Positions 17,795 to 27,017 of a stretch of DNA of 64,000 nucleotides are shown piece after piece (position 1 is the first letter of the stretch; every line of letters starts with the position of its first letter). This DNA is from Pseudomonas sp. PD9R. GTDB taxonomy: Bacteria > Pseudomonadota > Gammaproteobacteria > Pseudomonadales > Pseudomonadaceae. The notes beneath the pieces are model-generated. The model had not been told where the DNA came from and ran no database searches. It was given only the letters and a program-made list of their open reading frames with translations. Position numbers and translations under genes: made by a program. The DNA lies in the NCBI RefSeq assembly GCF_019200975.1, contig NZ_JAHTMR010000003.1:506630-570629 (forward strand), read 5' to 3'.

Positions 17795-18967
17795 TCAGTT
17801 GAGATAATCCTTCACAAGTTTCAGCCAGCAATCGGAGCCGATGCGAATCAGCTCGTCATTGAAGTCGTAGTGCGGGTTATGCACTGAGCAGCCATGAAAC
17901 TCGCCGTCGCCGTTGCCCAGGAAGAAGTAGCAGCCGGGGACCTCAGTCAACATCCACGCGAAGTCTTCTGTCGCCATGATCTTCGCAGCGTGCGGCAACA
18001 AGTGGCCGGGCTTGAATAGCGGCTCCAGGCATTGGCGAAGCATCTCCGTCTCCTCCGCCGTATTGACGAGCGCCGGCGCCAGTTGCGTGGTTTCAAGTTC
18101 GATTTCGACGCCGAACATCTGTTCATGGCCTTGGGCGATCTCCGCCAAGCGCTGATTGATTTTGCCTTCGGTCTGCGCTGTGTCGGTACGCACGCTGATC
18201 AGCATCGATGCGGTGTCGGGAATGATGTTGTAGACGGTGCCAGCTTCGACCATGCCAATGCTGATCACGGCGTGCTCATCAACGCTGAGATTGCGCGACT
18301 TCACTGTCTGGATCGTGTTGATCAGGCTGGCCAGCACCGGTATTGGATCGACAGCGCGCTCGGGCATTGCGCCATGACCTCCGCGACCTTTAATCAACAC
18401 GCTCACGCATTCCGAAGAGGCCATGGTGGGGCCCGCCTGTACCACAGCGGTCCCCACAGGAATTCCCGGCAAGTTGTGCAAAGCAAAGATCGCATCACAA
18501 GGGAAACGTCTGAAAAGACCGTCATCCATCATGGCCTTGGCTCCGCCCAAGCCTTCCTCGTCAGGTTGGAAAATCAGGTTGAGCGTGCCATTGAAGTCAG
18601 GCGACTGAGCCATTCGCCACGCTGCAGCCAGCAGGATAGCGGTATGGCCATCGTGGCCGCAGGCGTGCATGCGTCCCTCGATTCGGCTGGCATGGGCGAA
18701 GCGGTTTTTCTCCTGCATCGGCAGGGCGTCCATGTCGGCCCGCAGGCCCAATCGGCGAGTGCCGCTGCCTCGACGCAGTACGCCGACCACGCCATGTCCA
18801 CCGATGCCGCGATGAACTTCGTAGCCCCAGTTTTCGAGCTTGCTTGCCACCAACTCGGCGGTCAGCGGGGTGTGCTCGCCCAGTTCAGGGTTCTGGTGGA
18901 TTTCCCGGCGCAGCTGGATAAAGGCATCCAGGTCCAGTTCGCCGCGGGTTTGGTTCAATGCGTTCAT
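17795..18967 (-). CDS. M20-family metallo-amidohydrolase (hippurate hydrolase/aminoacylase type)
   Basis: The 390-residue protein is an M20D-type peptidase/amidohydrolase. LGLRADMDALPMQE (about 74-86), HACGHDGHTA (101-110) and the catalytic FQPDEEG (Glu137-Glu138) are all present. Family members remove acyl groups from amino acids, for example hippurate to benzoate and glycine. The chosen start at 18967 lies 4 bp after the MHS permease stop; an in-frame start at 19036 would overlap that gene by 65 bp. Being next to a benzoate uptake operon makes an aroyl-amino acid substrate attractive, but that is inference. Confidence 0.88.
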   Translation of the reverse strand: MNALNQTRGELDLDAFIQLRREIHQNPELGEHTPLTAELVASKLENWGYEVHRGIGGHGVVGVLRRGSGTRRLGLRADMDALPMQEKNRFAHASRIEGRMHACGHDGHTAILLAAAWRMAQSPDFNGTLNLIFQPDEEGLGGAKAMMDDGLFRRFPCDAIFALHNLPGIPVGTAVVQAGPTMASSECVSVLIKGRGGHGAMPERAVDPIPVLASLINTIQTVKSRNLSVDEHAVISIGMVEAGTVYNIIPDTASMLISVRTDTAQTEGKINQRLAEIAQGHEQMFGVEIELETTQLAPALVNTAEETEMLRQCLEPLFKPGHLLPHAAKIMATEDFAWMLTEVPGCYFFLGNGDGEFHGCSVHNPHYDFNDELIRIGSDCWLKLVKDYLN

Positions 18968-18971
18968 CAGG

Positions 18972-20261
18972 TCACTCCCGACCAGGGTTTTCGGGGAATA
19001 CAGCCAGGCACGCCAAACTGATGGCGCCGCCGACAAGCAGGTACAGTGCTGGCGCCTGGGGGTTATCCAGGGCCGTTGTGAGCCACGTGGCGATCAATGG
19101 GGAGAAGCCGCCGAACAAGGTAACGCCGAAGCTGTAGCTGACTGCGGTGCCCAGCGCGCGGCGATTTTTCGGAAAGGCTTCCATGATCAGGGCGAAGAAG
19201 GCACCCGAACCGATGCAGCCAGGCAGCACCAGAATCGCGATGACGAACATCGCCACCCACAAATTGGTGCTCAAACCGAGCAGGTAGAAGGCTGGCCACG
19301 CCAGTAGCACGGGCAGGGTGATCGTCCAGGCCAGCAGTTTCTTGCGCAGCCCGTGGCGATCCGCAAAGCGCCCGGCCAGGGGCGTGATGACAGCCAGACA
19401 GGCACTTGCCACGCAGGCGATCGCCAAGGCGCTACGTTGCGGGTAGCCCAGGGTGACCGTCAGGTAAGCAGGCAAATAGAAAATGAACAGGTAGATGCCG
19501 ATGGTGGCGCTGGCCATCAGGCCGATCGCCAGAAGGGTGTGACGCAGATCGATGTGATCGCGCAACCGACCGTCGCGTTTAGTCGGTTGGGCTTCGTGAG
19601 TTTCCGGCAGGCATCGACGGATGTACCAGCCCAGCGGTCCGATGAGCAGCCCCAACATAAAGGGGATGCGCCAGCCCCAGCTTTCAAGCTCATCTACGCT
19701 CAGCGTATTGGTGAGCAGTAAACCGAGACCGGCCCCCACCATGGCCGCGTAGCCTTGGCTGGCAGCCTGCCAACTCACATTGCGACAGCGATTGGCGGTA
19801 GCGCTGGATTCCATCAGATACACCGACGCGGTGCCTATTTCACCTCCAGCTGAAAAACCCTGCGTGAGGCGGCCCGCCACCAGCATCAAGGTGCCGAACA
19901 AGCCGATATCCTGATAAGAAGGCGCGAAGGCAATCATCGCTGTGCCGAAGGTCATCAAGCTGATCGTGAGGCTCAAAGCGGCTTTCCGACCACGGCGGTC
20001 GGCAAAGCGACCAATCACGAGAGCGCCCACCGGGCGCATGAGGAAACCCACGCCAAACGTGGCCAGCGACATCAGTAGCGACGCCATTGCAGACTGTGCG
20101 GGAAAGAAGTTCTTTGCGATCACCACAGCGAAGAAGCTGTAGATCGTGAAGTCATACATTTCCAGGGCGTTGCCTAGAGCGCAGGCGACGGTGGCTTTCC
20201 TGGAACCGATCACGGAGGGCGTCACGGCGCAAAGGAGGGGGGGCGCTTGCAGAGTAGTCAT
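18972..20261 (-). CDS. MHS-family (metabolite:H+ symporter) MFS permease
   Basis: The 429-residue protein belongs to the MHS subfamily of the MFS. LGNALEMYDFTIYSFFA (about 28-44) and RPVGALVIGRFADRRGRK (about 75-92) are the family signatures seen in ProP, KgtP and ShiA. The start at 20261 was chosen for its AGGAAAA ribosome binding site; a start 45 bases upstream has none. It precedes the M20 hydrolase by 4 bp, so uptake and hydrolysis of the same compound are probably coupled. Confidence 0.88.
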   Translation of the reverse strand: MTTLQAPPLLCAVTPSVIGSRKATVACALGNALEMYDFTIYSFFAVVIAKNFFPAQSAMASLLMSLATFGVGFLMRPVGALVIGRFADRRGRKAALSLTISLMTFGTAMIAFAPSYQDIGLFGTLMLVAGRLTQGFSAGGEIGTASVYLMESSATANRCRNVSWQAASQGYAAMVGAGLGLLLTNTLSVDELESWGWRIPFMLGLLIGPLGWYIRRCLPETHEAQPTKRDGRLRDHIDLRHTLLAIGLMASATIGIYLFIFYLPAYLTVTLGYPQRSALAIACVASACLAVITPLAGRFADRHGLRKKLLAWTITLPVLLAWPAFYLLGLSTNLWVAMFVIAILVLPGCIGSGAFFALIMEAFPKNRRALGTAVSYSFGVTLFGGFSPLIATWLTTALDNPQAPALYLLVGGAISLACLAVFPENPGRE

Positions 20262-20596
20262 CGATTTTTCCTGTGACAGTTTTGTTGTGGCCCGAATATC
20301 CGGCAAACACTGTCACTGCGCACTTGCGCTTTTCTTCGATGATTAACCGTTAGTTAAGATGCAGGGTCGCCTCTGCGAAAGACGGCGCCAGTTCGGTGCG
20401 ATATTGCCCGATTATCGATCACGCGCACTGTTTGACGACAGCGATTCAGTCGACGTGGCAAGCGTCGCAGGTGGCTGTTGTATGTTTGAACCCAAATTTC
20501 CTGCGAGTCACGGCGTCCGGCCCCAGGAAACGGGGACAGACTTAACCGTTGGGCATATCGTTGCGTTTTTCTTAAGTTGTTTGAATCGATTGCGCA
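20262..20596. other. Intergenic region between the LysR gene and the MHS permease
   Basis: No gene is supported here. A promoter for the MHS-M20 unit is expected near 20280-20350. At 20531-20545 lies CGGGGACAGACTTAA, a sequence tag of the kind often seen next to REP-associated or other mobile sequences in Pseudomonas; no transposase or REP hairpin accompanies it. Confidence 0.45.
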
Positions 20597-21520
20597 TTAG
20601 CGCGAGGTATCGATTGATTGATTCTTTGAGAGCACGCCTTTGATCGCGTAGTAAAGGTCGCTGGCTGTCGTTGTCAGAGCGTTGCGGTCAATACAGACCA
20701 GGTAGATCGGGTATTCGGGGATGCTTTCTTCGATCTTGACCTGTATCAGATCTTCATTGAGCCCTTTGGGCAGTGTATTTTCCATTCCGGCTTCACTGAG
20801 CGTCATGAAAGCATCGGCGTGGTGCAACAGATCCAGCGCCAGCAATACCGATGAGCACTCGGTTATTCGCTGCGGCGGAGGGATCTCATTGTCTTCGAAC
20901 ATTTGATAGAACTGGGATGAGTGATCGTCGATGGCATCGAGGCTGATCCAGTTCGCGAATTGCAACTGACGCAGCGAGTGGGAATGGCGCAGAGGATTGT
21001 TTTTTCGACAGACCACCAGGCCCTGCATGCGGCTCAACGCTTCCCAATCCAGGTTCAGCCTTTGTGTGTGCTGCTGCGAGGTAATGGCGAAATCCAGCGT
21101 ACCGTCCCGTAGTCGCTGCAGCATGTGGTTGGGACGAAGGTCCACCAGGCGAATCCGGACACGCGGATTCTTCGTCTGGAACCCGGCAATGCATTCTCCC
21201 AGTCCTTTGAGCACTGAGGTCAGGGAAGTGACACCGATGCTGACCTCACCGACCTGCATATCCTTGATGTTTTCAGCCTCCAGTTGCAGGCGTCGCATGC
21301 TCTCGACCGTCAACTGTGCATGGCGAATGATGCGGCGACCTTCGTCGGTGAGCGACATTCCCCTGTGGGAACGCTGCAGCAGAGCCAGGCCCAGTTCGCT
21401 CTCCAGGTCCTTGATCGATCGGCTGATGGCAGACTGGGTGACATGCAGTATCTGCGAGGCTTCACTGATGCTTCCGGTTTGGTGGATGGCTACCAGTGCC
21501 CTGATTTGATGGAATTTCAC
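20597..21520 (-). CDS. LysR-family transcriptional regulator
   Basis: The 307-residue protein has the LysR winged HTH at residues 1-60 (ISEASQILHVTQSAISRSIKDLE) and a type 2 periplasmic-binding effector domain. The start is a GTG at 21520. It lies upstream of, and on the same strand as, the MHS-M20 genes and divergent from benK, with a 349-bp gap. It most likely controls the MHS-M20-porin genes. Control of benK is less likely because benK has BenR-type boxes. The effector is unknown; an acyl-amino acid or its aromatic product is possible. Confidence 0.9.
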   Translation of the reverse strand: MKFHQIRALVAIHQTGSISEASQILHVTQSAISRSIKDLESELGLALLQRSHRGMSLTDEGRRIIRHAQLTVESMRRLQLEAENIKDMQVGEVSIGVTSLTSVLKGLGECIAGFQTKNPRVRIRLVDLRPNHMLQRLRDGTLDFAITSQQHTQRLNLDWEALSRMQGLVVCRKNNPLRHSHSLRQLQFANWISLDAIDDHSSQFYQMFEDNEIPPPQRITECSSVLLALDLLHHADAFMTLSEAGMENTLPKGLNEDLIQVKIEESIPEYPIYLVCIDRNALTTTASDLYYAIKGVLSKNQSIDTSR

Positions 21521-21666
21521 TTAACGACAGGTCCTTGCGGGGCGACGAAGGTTCAATCGCTTTCATAGTGTCATGCCTGTTACTGCCGCAACAATGCGCT
21601 AAGTGGCTGAAGCAGTTGAACACCAGGATCAGTTTTCGGTTAGCGACAACACGCCGATATCCCCTC

Positions 21667-21702
21667 TGCACAAAACGGATAGCGATATGCGCAAAGCGGA
21701 TA
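21667..21702 (+). promoter_or_regulatory. Tandem BenR/XylS-type activator boxes upstream of benK
   Basis: Two 15-bp direct repeats, TGCACAAAACGGATA (21667-21681) and TGCGCAAAGCGGATA (21688-21702), are separated by 6 bp. The known XylS/BenR half-site is TGCA-N6-GGNTA, in tandem with a 6-bp spacer as in the TOL Pm promoter. The first copy is an exact match and the second has one mismatch. Orientation and distance (168 bp to the benK ATG) suit activation of benK. The remainder of the 349-bp gap (21521-21869) shows no gene. Confidence 0.82.
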
Positions 21703-21837
21703 TTGCCACTCTCTCGATCTCAATACCCTCCATTTGCATCCTGCGTAACAGTGCTGTGCATGGCACGTAACAATGCGGCCGCCATCCGCGGAGCGTTGCC
21801 TGCACCGCTCATAGCAGCATGCTGAAACGCCCGAACG

Positions 21838-21860
21838 AACAATAAAAAAAACAATAAGAG
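21838..21860 (+). promoter_or_regulatory. A-rich leader of benK (Hfq/Crc-type)
   Basis: The leader contains AACAATAAAAA followed by AAACAATAAGAG just before the benK start. Hfq/Crc binds AANAANAA-like motifs, and benzoate genes are known Crc targets in Pseudomonas. The binding itself is not shown. Confidence 0.5.
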
Positions 21861-21869
21861 ACCGATGTC

Positions 21870-23213
21870 ATGCGAAAAATAGATGTACACGAGGTTATCG
21901 ACAACGCACGTTTCAACCGCTTTCACTGGACGGTGTTGTTCTGGTGCTCCCTGATCATCATCTTCGATGGCTACGACCTGGTGATCTACGGAGTGGTCTT
22001 GCCGACACTGATGAAAGAGTGGGGGCTGAGCCCGTTGGAGGCCGGGGCGCTGGGCAGTTATGCGCTGTTTGGCATGATGTTCGGGGCGCTGTTTTTCGGC
22101 CCGCTGTCGGACAAGATAGGGCGCAAAAAAACCATCACCATTTGCGTGATGCTCTTCAGCGGCTTCACCGTGCTCAACGGCTTTGCCACGAGCCCCACGA
22201 CATTTGGCATCTGCCGGTTCATTGCCGGCCTTGGCATCGGCGGCGTAATGCCCAACGTGGTGGCGCTGATGAACGAGTACGCGCCGAAGAAGATTCGCAG
22301 CACCCTGGTCGCCATCATGTTCAGCGGTTATTCGGTGGGCGGCATGCTCTCGGCGGGCCTGGGTATCGTGCTTATTCCCAGCTTCGGTTGGCAGGCGGTG
22401 TTCTACGTGGCAGGGCTGCCGTTATTGCTGCTGCCATTGATCATGTATTTCCTGCCGGAATCGGTGGGCTTCATGCTGCGTCAGGGCCGCAATGAGGAGG
22501 CGCGCAACGTACTGCAACGGGTCGACGCACGCTACGCCCCACAGTCCGGCGACATCCTGCACATGACTGAGGTGAAGGGCGTCGGCACCCCTGTACTGCA
22601 ACTGTTGCGCGAAGGCCGCGCCTTGCGCACGCTGATGCTTTGGTTAGCGTTTTTCTGCTGCCTGTTGATGGTCTACGCCTTGAGTTCCTGGTTGCCGAAA
22701 CTCATGGCCAACGCCGGTTACAGCCTGGGCTCAAGCTTGTCCTTTCTGCTGGTGTTGAACTTCGGCGCTATTTTCGGTGCGGTGGGTGGGGGCGTATTGG
22801 GCGACAAGCTCAACCTTCCAAGGGTGCTGGCGGTGTTCTTCGCGATTGCCGCGGTGTCGATCACCTTGCTCGGTTTCAAAAGTCCGACCCCTGTGTTGTA
22901 CCTGCTGATCGCTATTGCCGGCGCCACCACCATCGGTTCGCAAATCCTCCTGTACGCCTGTGCAGCGCAGTTCTATTCCATGTCCATTCGTTCCACTGGG
23001 CTTGGCTGGGCGTCGGGTATCGGCCGTAACGGTGCCATTGTCGGCCCTTTGTTAGGCGGCGCGTTGCTGGGAATCAGTTTGCCGCTGCAACTCAACTTCA
23101 TGGCGTTTGCCCTGCCAGGTGCGGTAGCTGCACTCGCCATGGCCCTGTATGCCATCAGTAGCGAGCGAAACGCCTCCAGCGTCAGCGAGCCGTTGTCGGC
23201 GGCCAAGGCCTGA
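21870..23213 (+). CDS. benK: Benzoate MFS transporter BenK (AAHS family)
   Basis: The 447-residue, 12-TM protein belongs to the aromatic acid:H+ symporter family. It opens with MRKIDVHEVIDNARFNRFHW, nearly identical to BenK of Pseudomonas, and has the loop motif GPLSDKIGRKKT. It imports benzoate with protons across the inner membrane. It is followed by benE and a BenF-like porin. BenR-type boxes upstream imply induction by benzoate through a BenR encoded elsewhere. A second homologue starts at 32911. The dioxygenase genes benABCD are not in this window. Confidence 0.9.
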   Translation: MRKIDVHEVIDNARFNRFHWTVLFWCSLIIIFDGYDLVIYGVVLPTLMKEWGLSPLEAGALGSYALFGMMFGALFFGPLSDKIGRKKTITICVMLFSGFTVLNGFATSPTTFGICRFIAGLGIGGVMPNVVALMNEYAPKKIRSTLVAIMFSGYSVGGMLSAGLGIVLIPSFGWQAVFYVAGLPLLLLPLIMYFLPESVGFMLRQGRNEEARNVLQRVDARYAPQSGDILHMTEVKGVGTPVLQLLREGRALRTLMLWLAFFCCLLMVYALSSWLPKLMANAGYSLGSSLSFLLVLNFGAIFGAVGGGVLGDKLNLPRVLAVFFAIAAVSITLLGFKSPTPVLYLLIAIAGATTIGSQILLYACAAQFYSMSIRSTGLGWASGIGRNGAIVGPLLGGALLGISLPLQLNFMAFALPGAVAALAMALYAISSERNASSVSEPLSAAKA

Positions 23214-23232
23214 GTACGCAAGGAGCTGCTTG

Positions 23233-24444
23233 ATGAAAGGCTTAATGCGTGACTTTTCGCTGTCCGCTGCGGTTGCAGGCTTTATTGCCACGATAATCTC
23301 CTATGCGGGGCCCCTCGTGATCATTTTCCAGGCGGCGGACACTGCGCATCTGTCTCGCGAACTGCTGTCGTCCTGGGTCTGGGCGATCTCCATTGGCAGT
23401 GCGCTGCTGGGGATCGGCCTTAGCCTGCGTTACCGCGTGCCGATCATCATTGCCTGGTCGGCACCAGGCTCGGCCCTGCTGGTGGCGTTGCTGCCGGGCA
23501 TCTCGATGAATGAGGCCGTCGGCGCCTATCTGCTGAGCAGTCTGATGATCTTTCTGGTCGGCATCTCGGGCGCCTTCGACCGCGTCATCAGCAAGCTGCC
23601 CGGCGCCATCGCAGCGGCAATGCTGGCGGGGATTCTGTTCCGTTTTGGCACTGGCCTGTTCGTGTCATTGCAAGGCAAGCCCGGGTTGGTGCTGGCAATG
23701 TTCGCCACCTACCTGGCGTGCAAGCGGCTGCTGCCGCGTTACGCGGTGATGGCGGTACTAGTGGTGGGCTGTGCCATCGCCATGCTCACCGGCCAATTGC
23801 ACCGCGAAGCCCTGGTGTTCGGCCTGGCGACGCCGGTTTGGGTCACCCCACAGTTCAGCCTGAGTGCAACCTTAAACGTCGCCTTGCCACTGGTGATGGT
23901 GGCGCTGACCGGGCAGTTCGTGCCGGGCATGGCGGTGTTGCGCGCCTCGGGTTACGCCACACCGGCCAGCCCGATCATTGCTTACAGCGCGCTGGGCACG
24001 GCGCTGTTGGCGCCCTTTGGTTGCCACGGCCTCAACCTGGCGGCGATCACTGCCGCCATCTGCACTGGCCGCGAGGCCCACGAAGAGCCGGGCAAACGCT
24101 ATGTCGCCGGTGTGGTCGGCGGCCTCTGTTACCTGGTGCTGGGCATCTTTGGCGCAACCCTGGTGTCGCTATTTGCAGCCTTCCCCAAAGAGCTGATCGC
24201 CGCCCTGGCAGGGCTTGCCCTGTTCGCTGCAATTGCCGGCGCGCTGACCAATGCCATGGCCGTACCCAATGACCGTGAAGCGGCGCTGGTGACGTTTCTC
24301 ACCACCGCCTCGGGCATGTCGCTGTTCGGTTTGTCCGCCGCGTTCTGGGGGCTGATTTTCGGCATGGTCGCGCACCTGCTGTCGAGTACGCGGCGGCCGC
24401 CCCTTGCAACCTCACCCAGCAGCGTTCGGGAGAAGACGCGCTGA
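23233..24444 (+). CDS. benE: Benzoate/H+ symporter BenE family protein
   Basis: The 403-residue, about 12-TM protein has the BenE-family features: an N-terminal [23 protein letters not shown] segment and the conserved central region [18 protein letters not shown] followed by [20 protein letters not shown]. The ATG at 23233 follows AAGGAG 8 bases upstream; an in-frame start at 23149 lies inside benK and lacks a ribosome binding site. The spacing of 19 bp after benK indicates one operon. It provides a second inner-membrane route for benzoate. Confidence 0.9.
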   Translation: MKGLMRDFSLSAAVAGFIATIISYAGPLVIIFQAADTAHLSRELLSSWVWAISIGSALLGIGLSLRYRVPIIIAWSAPGSALLVALLPGISMNEAVGAYLLSSLMIFLVGISGAFDRVISKLPGAIAAAMLAGILFRFGTGLFVSLQGKPGLVLAMFATYLACKRLLPRYAVMAVLVVGCAIAMLTGQLHREALVFGLATPVWVTPQFSLSATLNVALPLVMVALTGQFVPGMAVLRASGYATPASPIIAYSALGTALLAPFGCHGLNLAAITAAICTGREAHEEPGKRYVAGVVGGLCYLVLGIFGATLVSLFAAFPKELIAALAGLALFAAIAGALTNAMAVPNDREAALVTFLTTASGMSLFGLSAAFWGLIFGMVAHLLSSTRRPPLATSPSSVREKTR

Positions 24445-24473
24445 CCTGTATTCGCCACGCCTTACCTATTCAT

Positions 24474-24487
24474 AACAACAATAAGAG
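24474..24487 (+). promoter_or_regulatory. A-rich CAA leader of the BenF-like porin
   Basis: AACAACAATAAGAG lies 8 bases before the porin start codon and overlaps its ribosome binding site. It fits the Hfq/Crc AANAANAA-type target, implying catabolite repression of the porin at translation. Confidence 0.55.
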
Positions 24488-24494
24488 CACACCG

Positions 24495-25763
24495 ATGACG
24501 TCAACCATTCATGCAACTCGCACACTATTTTCCGCGGCTGTCGCCTTGGGTAGCGCCAGCCAACTGATGGCCGCCGAGGGCGGTTTTATCAAGGATGCCA
24601 CCGCCACCTTGCAGGCACGCAACTACTACTTCAGTCGGGACTACTCAGACATTGTCGGCGCTAACCAGCAATCAAAAGCGGAGGAGTGGGCCCAGGGCTT
24701 TATCCTCAATGCCAAGTCGGGTTACACCCAAGGGCTGATCGGAGTTGGCGTCGATGTCATAGGCCTGCTTGGGCTCAAGCTCGACAGCAGCCCGGACCGG
24801 GTCAACACCGGCCTGCTGCCGGTGCAGAGTGATGGCCGCGCGGCCGATGATTACAGCCGCCTGGAAGGCACACTGAAGCTGCGTTACTCGAAAACCGAAC
24901 TGCGCATCGGCGAACTGCAACCCAACTTGCCGGTGCTGATTTTCAGCGACATCCGCCTGCTTCCGCCGAGTTACCAGGGGGCGAGCATCACTTCCGCCGA
25001 GATCAATGGCCTGACGTTGCAAGGTGGCCATTTGAGCTCCACTCACCTGCGCAACGAGGCCGGCGACGAGAAGATGCAGGCCATGCTCGGCTACGTGCCT
25101 CAGCGCCAGGTCAGCAGTGACGCCTTCAATTTTGGTGGCGGCGATTACGCCTTCAACAACAAACGCACCAGCGTCAGTGCCTGGTACGGGCAACTGGAAG
25201 ACATCTACCATCAAGGCTTCCTGGGCCTGAAACACAGCGAGCCCTTGGGCAGTTGGACCCTGGGTGCCAACCTCGGCTATTTCGACGCCAGAGAGGATGG
25301 CAAGAAGCTGCTGGGCAACATCGACAATCAGGCGTTTTTCTCCCTGTTGTCGGCCAAGTATGGCGGCCATACCTTCTACGTCGGCTATCAGGGTATGTAC
25401 GGTGAAAGCGCGTTTCCTCGGGTATTTGCCAACATCTCCCCGCTGGGCAACGAAGTACCGACCTATGAGTTCGCCTCCACCGACGAGCGCTCCTGGCAGG
25501 CTCGCTATGACTACGACTTCGCCGCCCTCGGCGTGCCGGGCCTGACCAGCACCGTACGTTACATCGTCGGAAACAACGTCGACACCGGCAAGGGCTTTGA
25601 AGGCAAGGACCGAGAACGCGACCTGGACCTCGGTTACGTCGTGCAGAGCGGTACCTTCGCAGGGCTAGGCGTGCGGGTGCGCAATGCCATGGCGCGCTCC
25701 AATTACCGCAGCGACATCGATGAGAACCGGCTGATCCTGAGCTACACCTGGACGTTGCTGTGA
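24495..25763 (+). CDS. benF: BenF-like OprD-family benzoate porin
   Basis: The 422-residue protein has a signal peptide (1-27, LMA-AE) and the OprD start motif [20 protein letters not shown], and ends with the strand [10 protein letters not shown]. Its length and position after benK and benE fit BenF, the benzoate-specific outer-membrane channel of the OpdK subgroup. It is the third transport gene of the operon and is followed 17 bp later by a chemoreceptor-like gene. Substrate assignment rests on synteny and family resemblance. Confidence 0.87.
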   Translation: MTSTIHATRTLFSAAVALGSASQLMAAEGGFIKDATATLQARNYYFSRDYSDIVGANQQSKAEEWAQGFILNAKSGYTQGLIGVGVDVIGLLGLKLDSSPDRVNTGLLPVQSDGRAADDYSRLEGTLKLRYSKTELRIGELQPNLPVLIFSDIRLLPPSYQGASITSAEINGLTLQGGHLSSTHLRNEAGDEKMQAMLGYVPQRQVSSDAFNFGGGDYAFNNKRTSVSAWYGQLEDIYHQGFLGLKHSEPLGSWTLGANLGYFDAREDGKKLLGNIDNQAFFSLLSAKYGGHTFYVGYQGMYGESAFPRVFANISPLGNEVPTYEFASTDERSWQARYDYDFAALGVPGLTSTVRYIVGNNVDTGKGFEGKDRERDLDLGYVVQSGTFAGLGVRVRNAMARSNYRSDIDENRLILSYTWTLL

Positions 25764-25780
25764 GTGACCTGGGGGCAAGT

Positions 25781-26650
25781 ATGAGCAATAAAGTCTGGGC
25801 GCGATTGGCCCTGGTTGCAGCTGGCAGCGCAGTTGTGCTGCTCGCTGCCGGCAACGGCATGCACCTGATGTATGCCGGCGTCATCGACCTGTTGCTGCTG
25901 GCGGCGGCGGTGCTTTATCACCGTCAGCCAGTACGGGTGGTCGAAGTGCTTGTACAGAGGGGGCCGGACCCGGTGATGTCCAGTGCTCCAGTACCGCTCG
26001 CGTCGTTGCCAGTGGCCGAGCCCGCTTGGCCAGGCGCACAAGTGAAGTTGGCACTTGAACACTTGACTCAAGTGGTGCTGCAAACTGAAGAAGACATGCG
26101 CTTTGCCAACCAATTGGCACGTGGCGCGGGCGAGCGGGTACAGGCTAGTGCCGTGAGCATGCAGTCTTCGGCAGCCGTGCTTGGAGATCTCGATCAGTAT
26201 CTGCAGCGCCTGGATCAGGTATTCGATGAGCTAGGCAGCCAGTCGGTACGCATCGGTGCGATTGTCGGCAGCATTCAGGACATCGCCCGGCAGACCAACC
26301 TGCTGGCGCTCAATGCGGCGATCGAGGCCGCACGGGCAGGTGATCATGGGCGCGGTTTCGCAGTGGTGGCGGACGAGGTACGCAATCTATCGCGTCAAGC
26401 CGCGGACTCCAGTGCGCAGATCCGGCAGATCGCCACTGGTCTTGAAAAATCGGCAGAGGATGCCCGTCAGGGACTTGAGCAGCTTACCGATTCAACGCGT
26501 TTGGGCCTGGACAAGGCCGAGGTCGCGTTGCAGTCGATGGGGGAGTTACGCAGTGGTGCGGTCGCCAGGTTGGAAGTGGTCGAGCGCGTTATGCAGCGTT
26601 TGGCCAGTTTGCATGAGTTGGCACTGCAGGCAACCCGGATAGCGGTCTGA
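25781..26650 (+). CDS. Methyl-accepting chemotaxis-like protein lacking a ligand-binding domain
   Basis: The 289-residue protein has two closely spaced hydrophobic segments (about 7-24 and 31-46) with almost no periplasmic loop. There is no HAMP domain, and a short MCP signalling domain follows. The hairpin tip (about 165-205), containing [17 protein letters not shown] and [14 protein letters not shown], matches the CheA/CheW-binding region of chemoreceptors. The ATG at 25781 was preferred over a GTG at 25760 because GGGGGCA precedes it. It is 17 bp after the porin gene, so it is probably co-transcribed with benzoate uptake. It may signal through an uptake- or energy-linked mechanism, by inference. 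Confidence 0.87.
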   Translation: MSNKVWARLALVAAGSAVVLLAAGNGMHLMYAGVIDLLLLAAAVLYHRQPVRVVEVLVQRGPDPVMSSAPVPLASLPVAEPAWPGAQVKLALEHLTQVVLQTEEDMRFANQLARGAGERVQASAVSMQSSAAVLGDLDQYLQRLDQVFDELGSQSVRIGAIVGSIQDIARQTNLLALNAAIEAARAGDHGRGFAVVADEVRNLSRQAADSSAQIRQIATGLEKSAEDARQGLEQLTDSTRLGLDKAEVALQSMGELRSGAVARLEVVERVMQRLASLHELALQATRIAV

Positions 26651-26671
26651 ACAAGGGGGCGTCCCGGTATC

Positions 26672-26899
26672 TCAAACGCCCGAGCACATGCCCATCACCT
26701 GGTAGGTAACTTTATGGCTTTCACCCTGGTGGTCGATGTAGACCATCGTCGCCGGCACGACGTCGCATGCAGTCGAGGTATCGGTTACCGAAATGACCTT
26801 GGCGATATCCAGGGTTTGAGGTTCCGGGGCCGGATTGCTCTCGGCGGCCATTACGGCAGTTGTGGTCAGGGCCAGCAGTACGCTCAATAAAGTCTTCAT
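26672..26899 (-). CDS. DUF2790 small periplasmic protein
   Basis: The 75-residue protein has a signal peptide (1-19, VMA-AE) and a mature part with two Cys (45 and 72) that could form a disulfide. The pattern ISVTDTSTACDVVPATMVYIDHQG is the DUF2790 core, a family found almost only in Pseudomonas and present in many copies per genome. Function unknown. It converges on the chemoreceptor-like gene and diverges from the LysR gene at 27018. Confidence 0.88.
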   Translation of the reverse strand: MKTLLSVLLALTTTAVMAAESNPAPEPQTLDIAKVISVTDTSTACDVVPATMVYIDHQGESHKVTYQVMGMCSGV

Positions 26900-27017
26900 G
26901 CTTGTTCTCCGTCGTTGTTTGATGAGTCAATTTTATTCTTCTGCAGATACGGATAAAGAGGGCTGTACTTGATGCAGCGTTACATCAGATGCAACAGTCG
27001 TTGCCATGGGAGGGTTC

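Noticed and set aside
18032..19021. A 329-codon plus-strand frame across the M20 hydrolase gene
   Set aside because: It is antisense to a gene with all catalytic motifs and shows no domain.
20359..20643. A 94-codon plus-strand frame between the MHS permease and the LysR gene
   Set aside because: It has no ribosome binding site or family features and overlaps the 3' end of the LysR gene.
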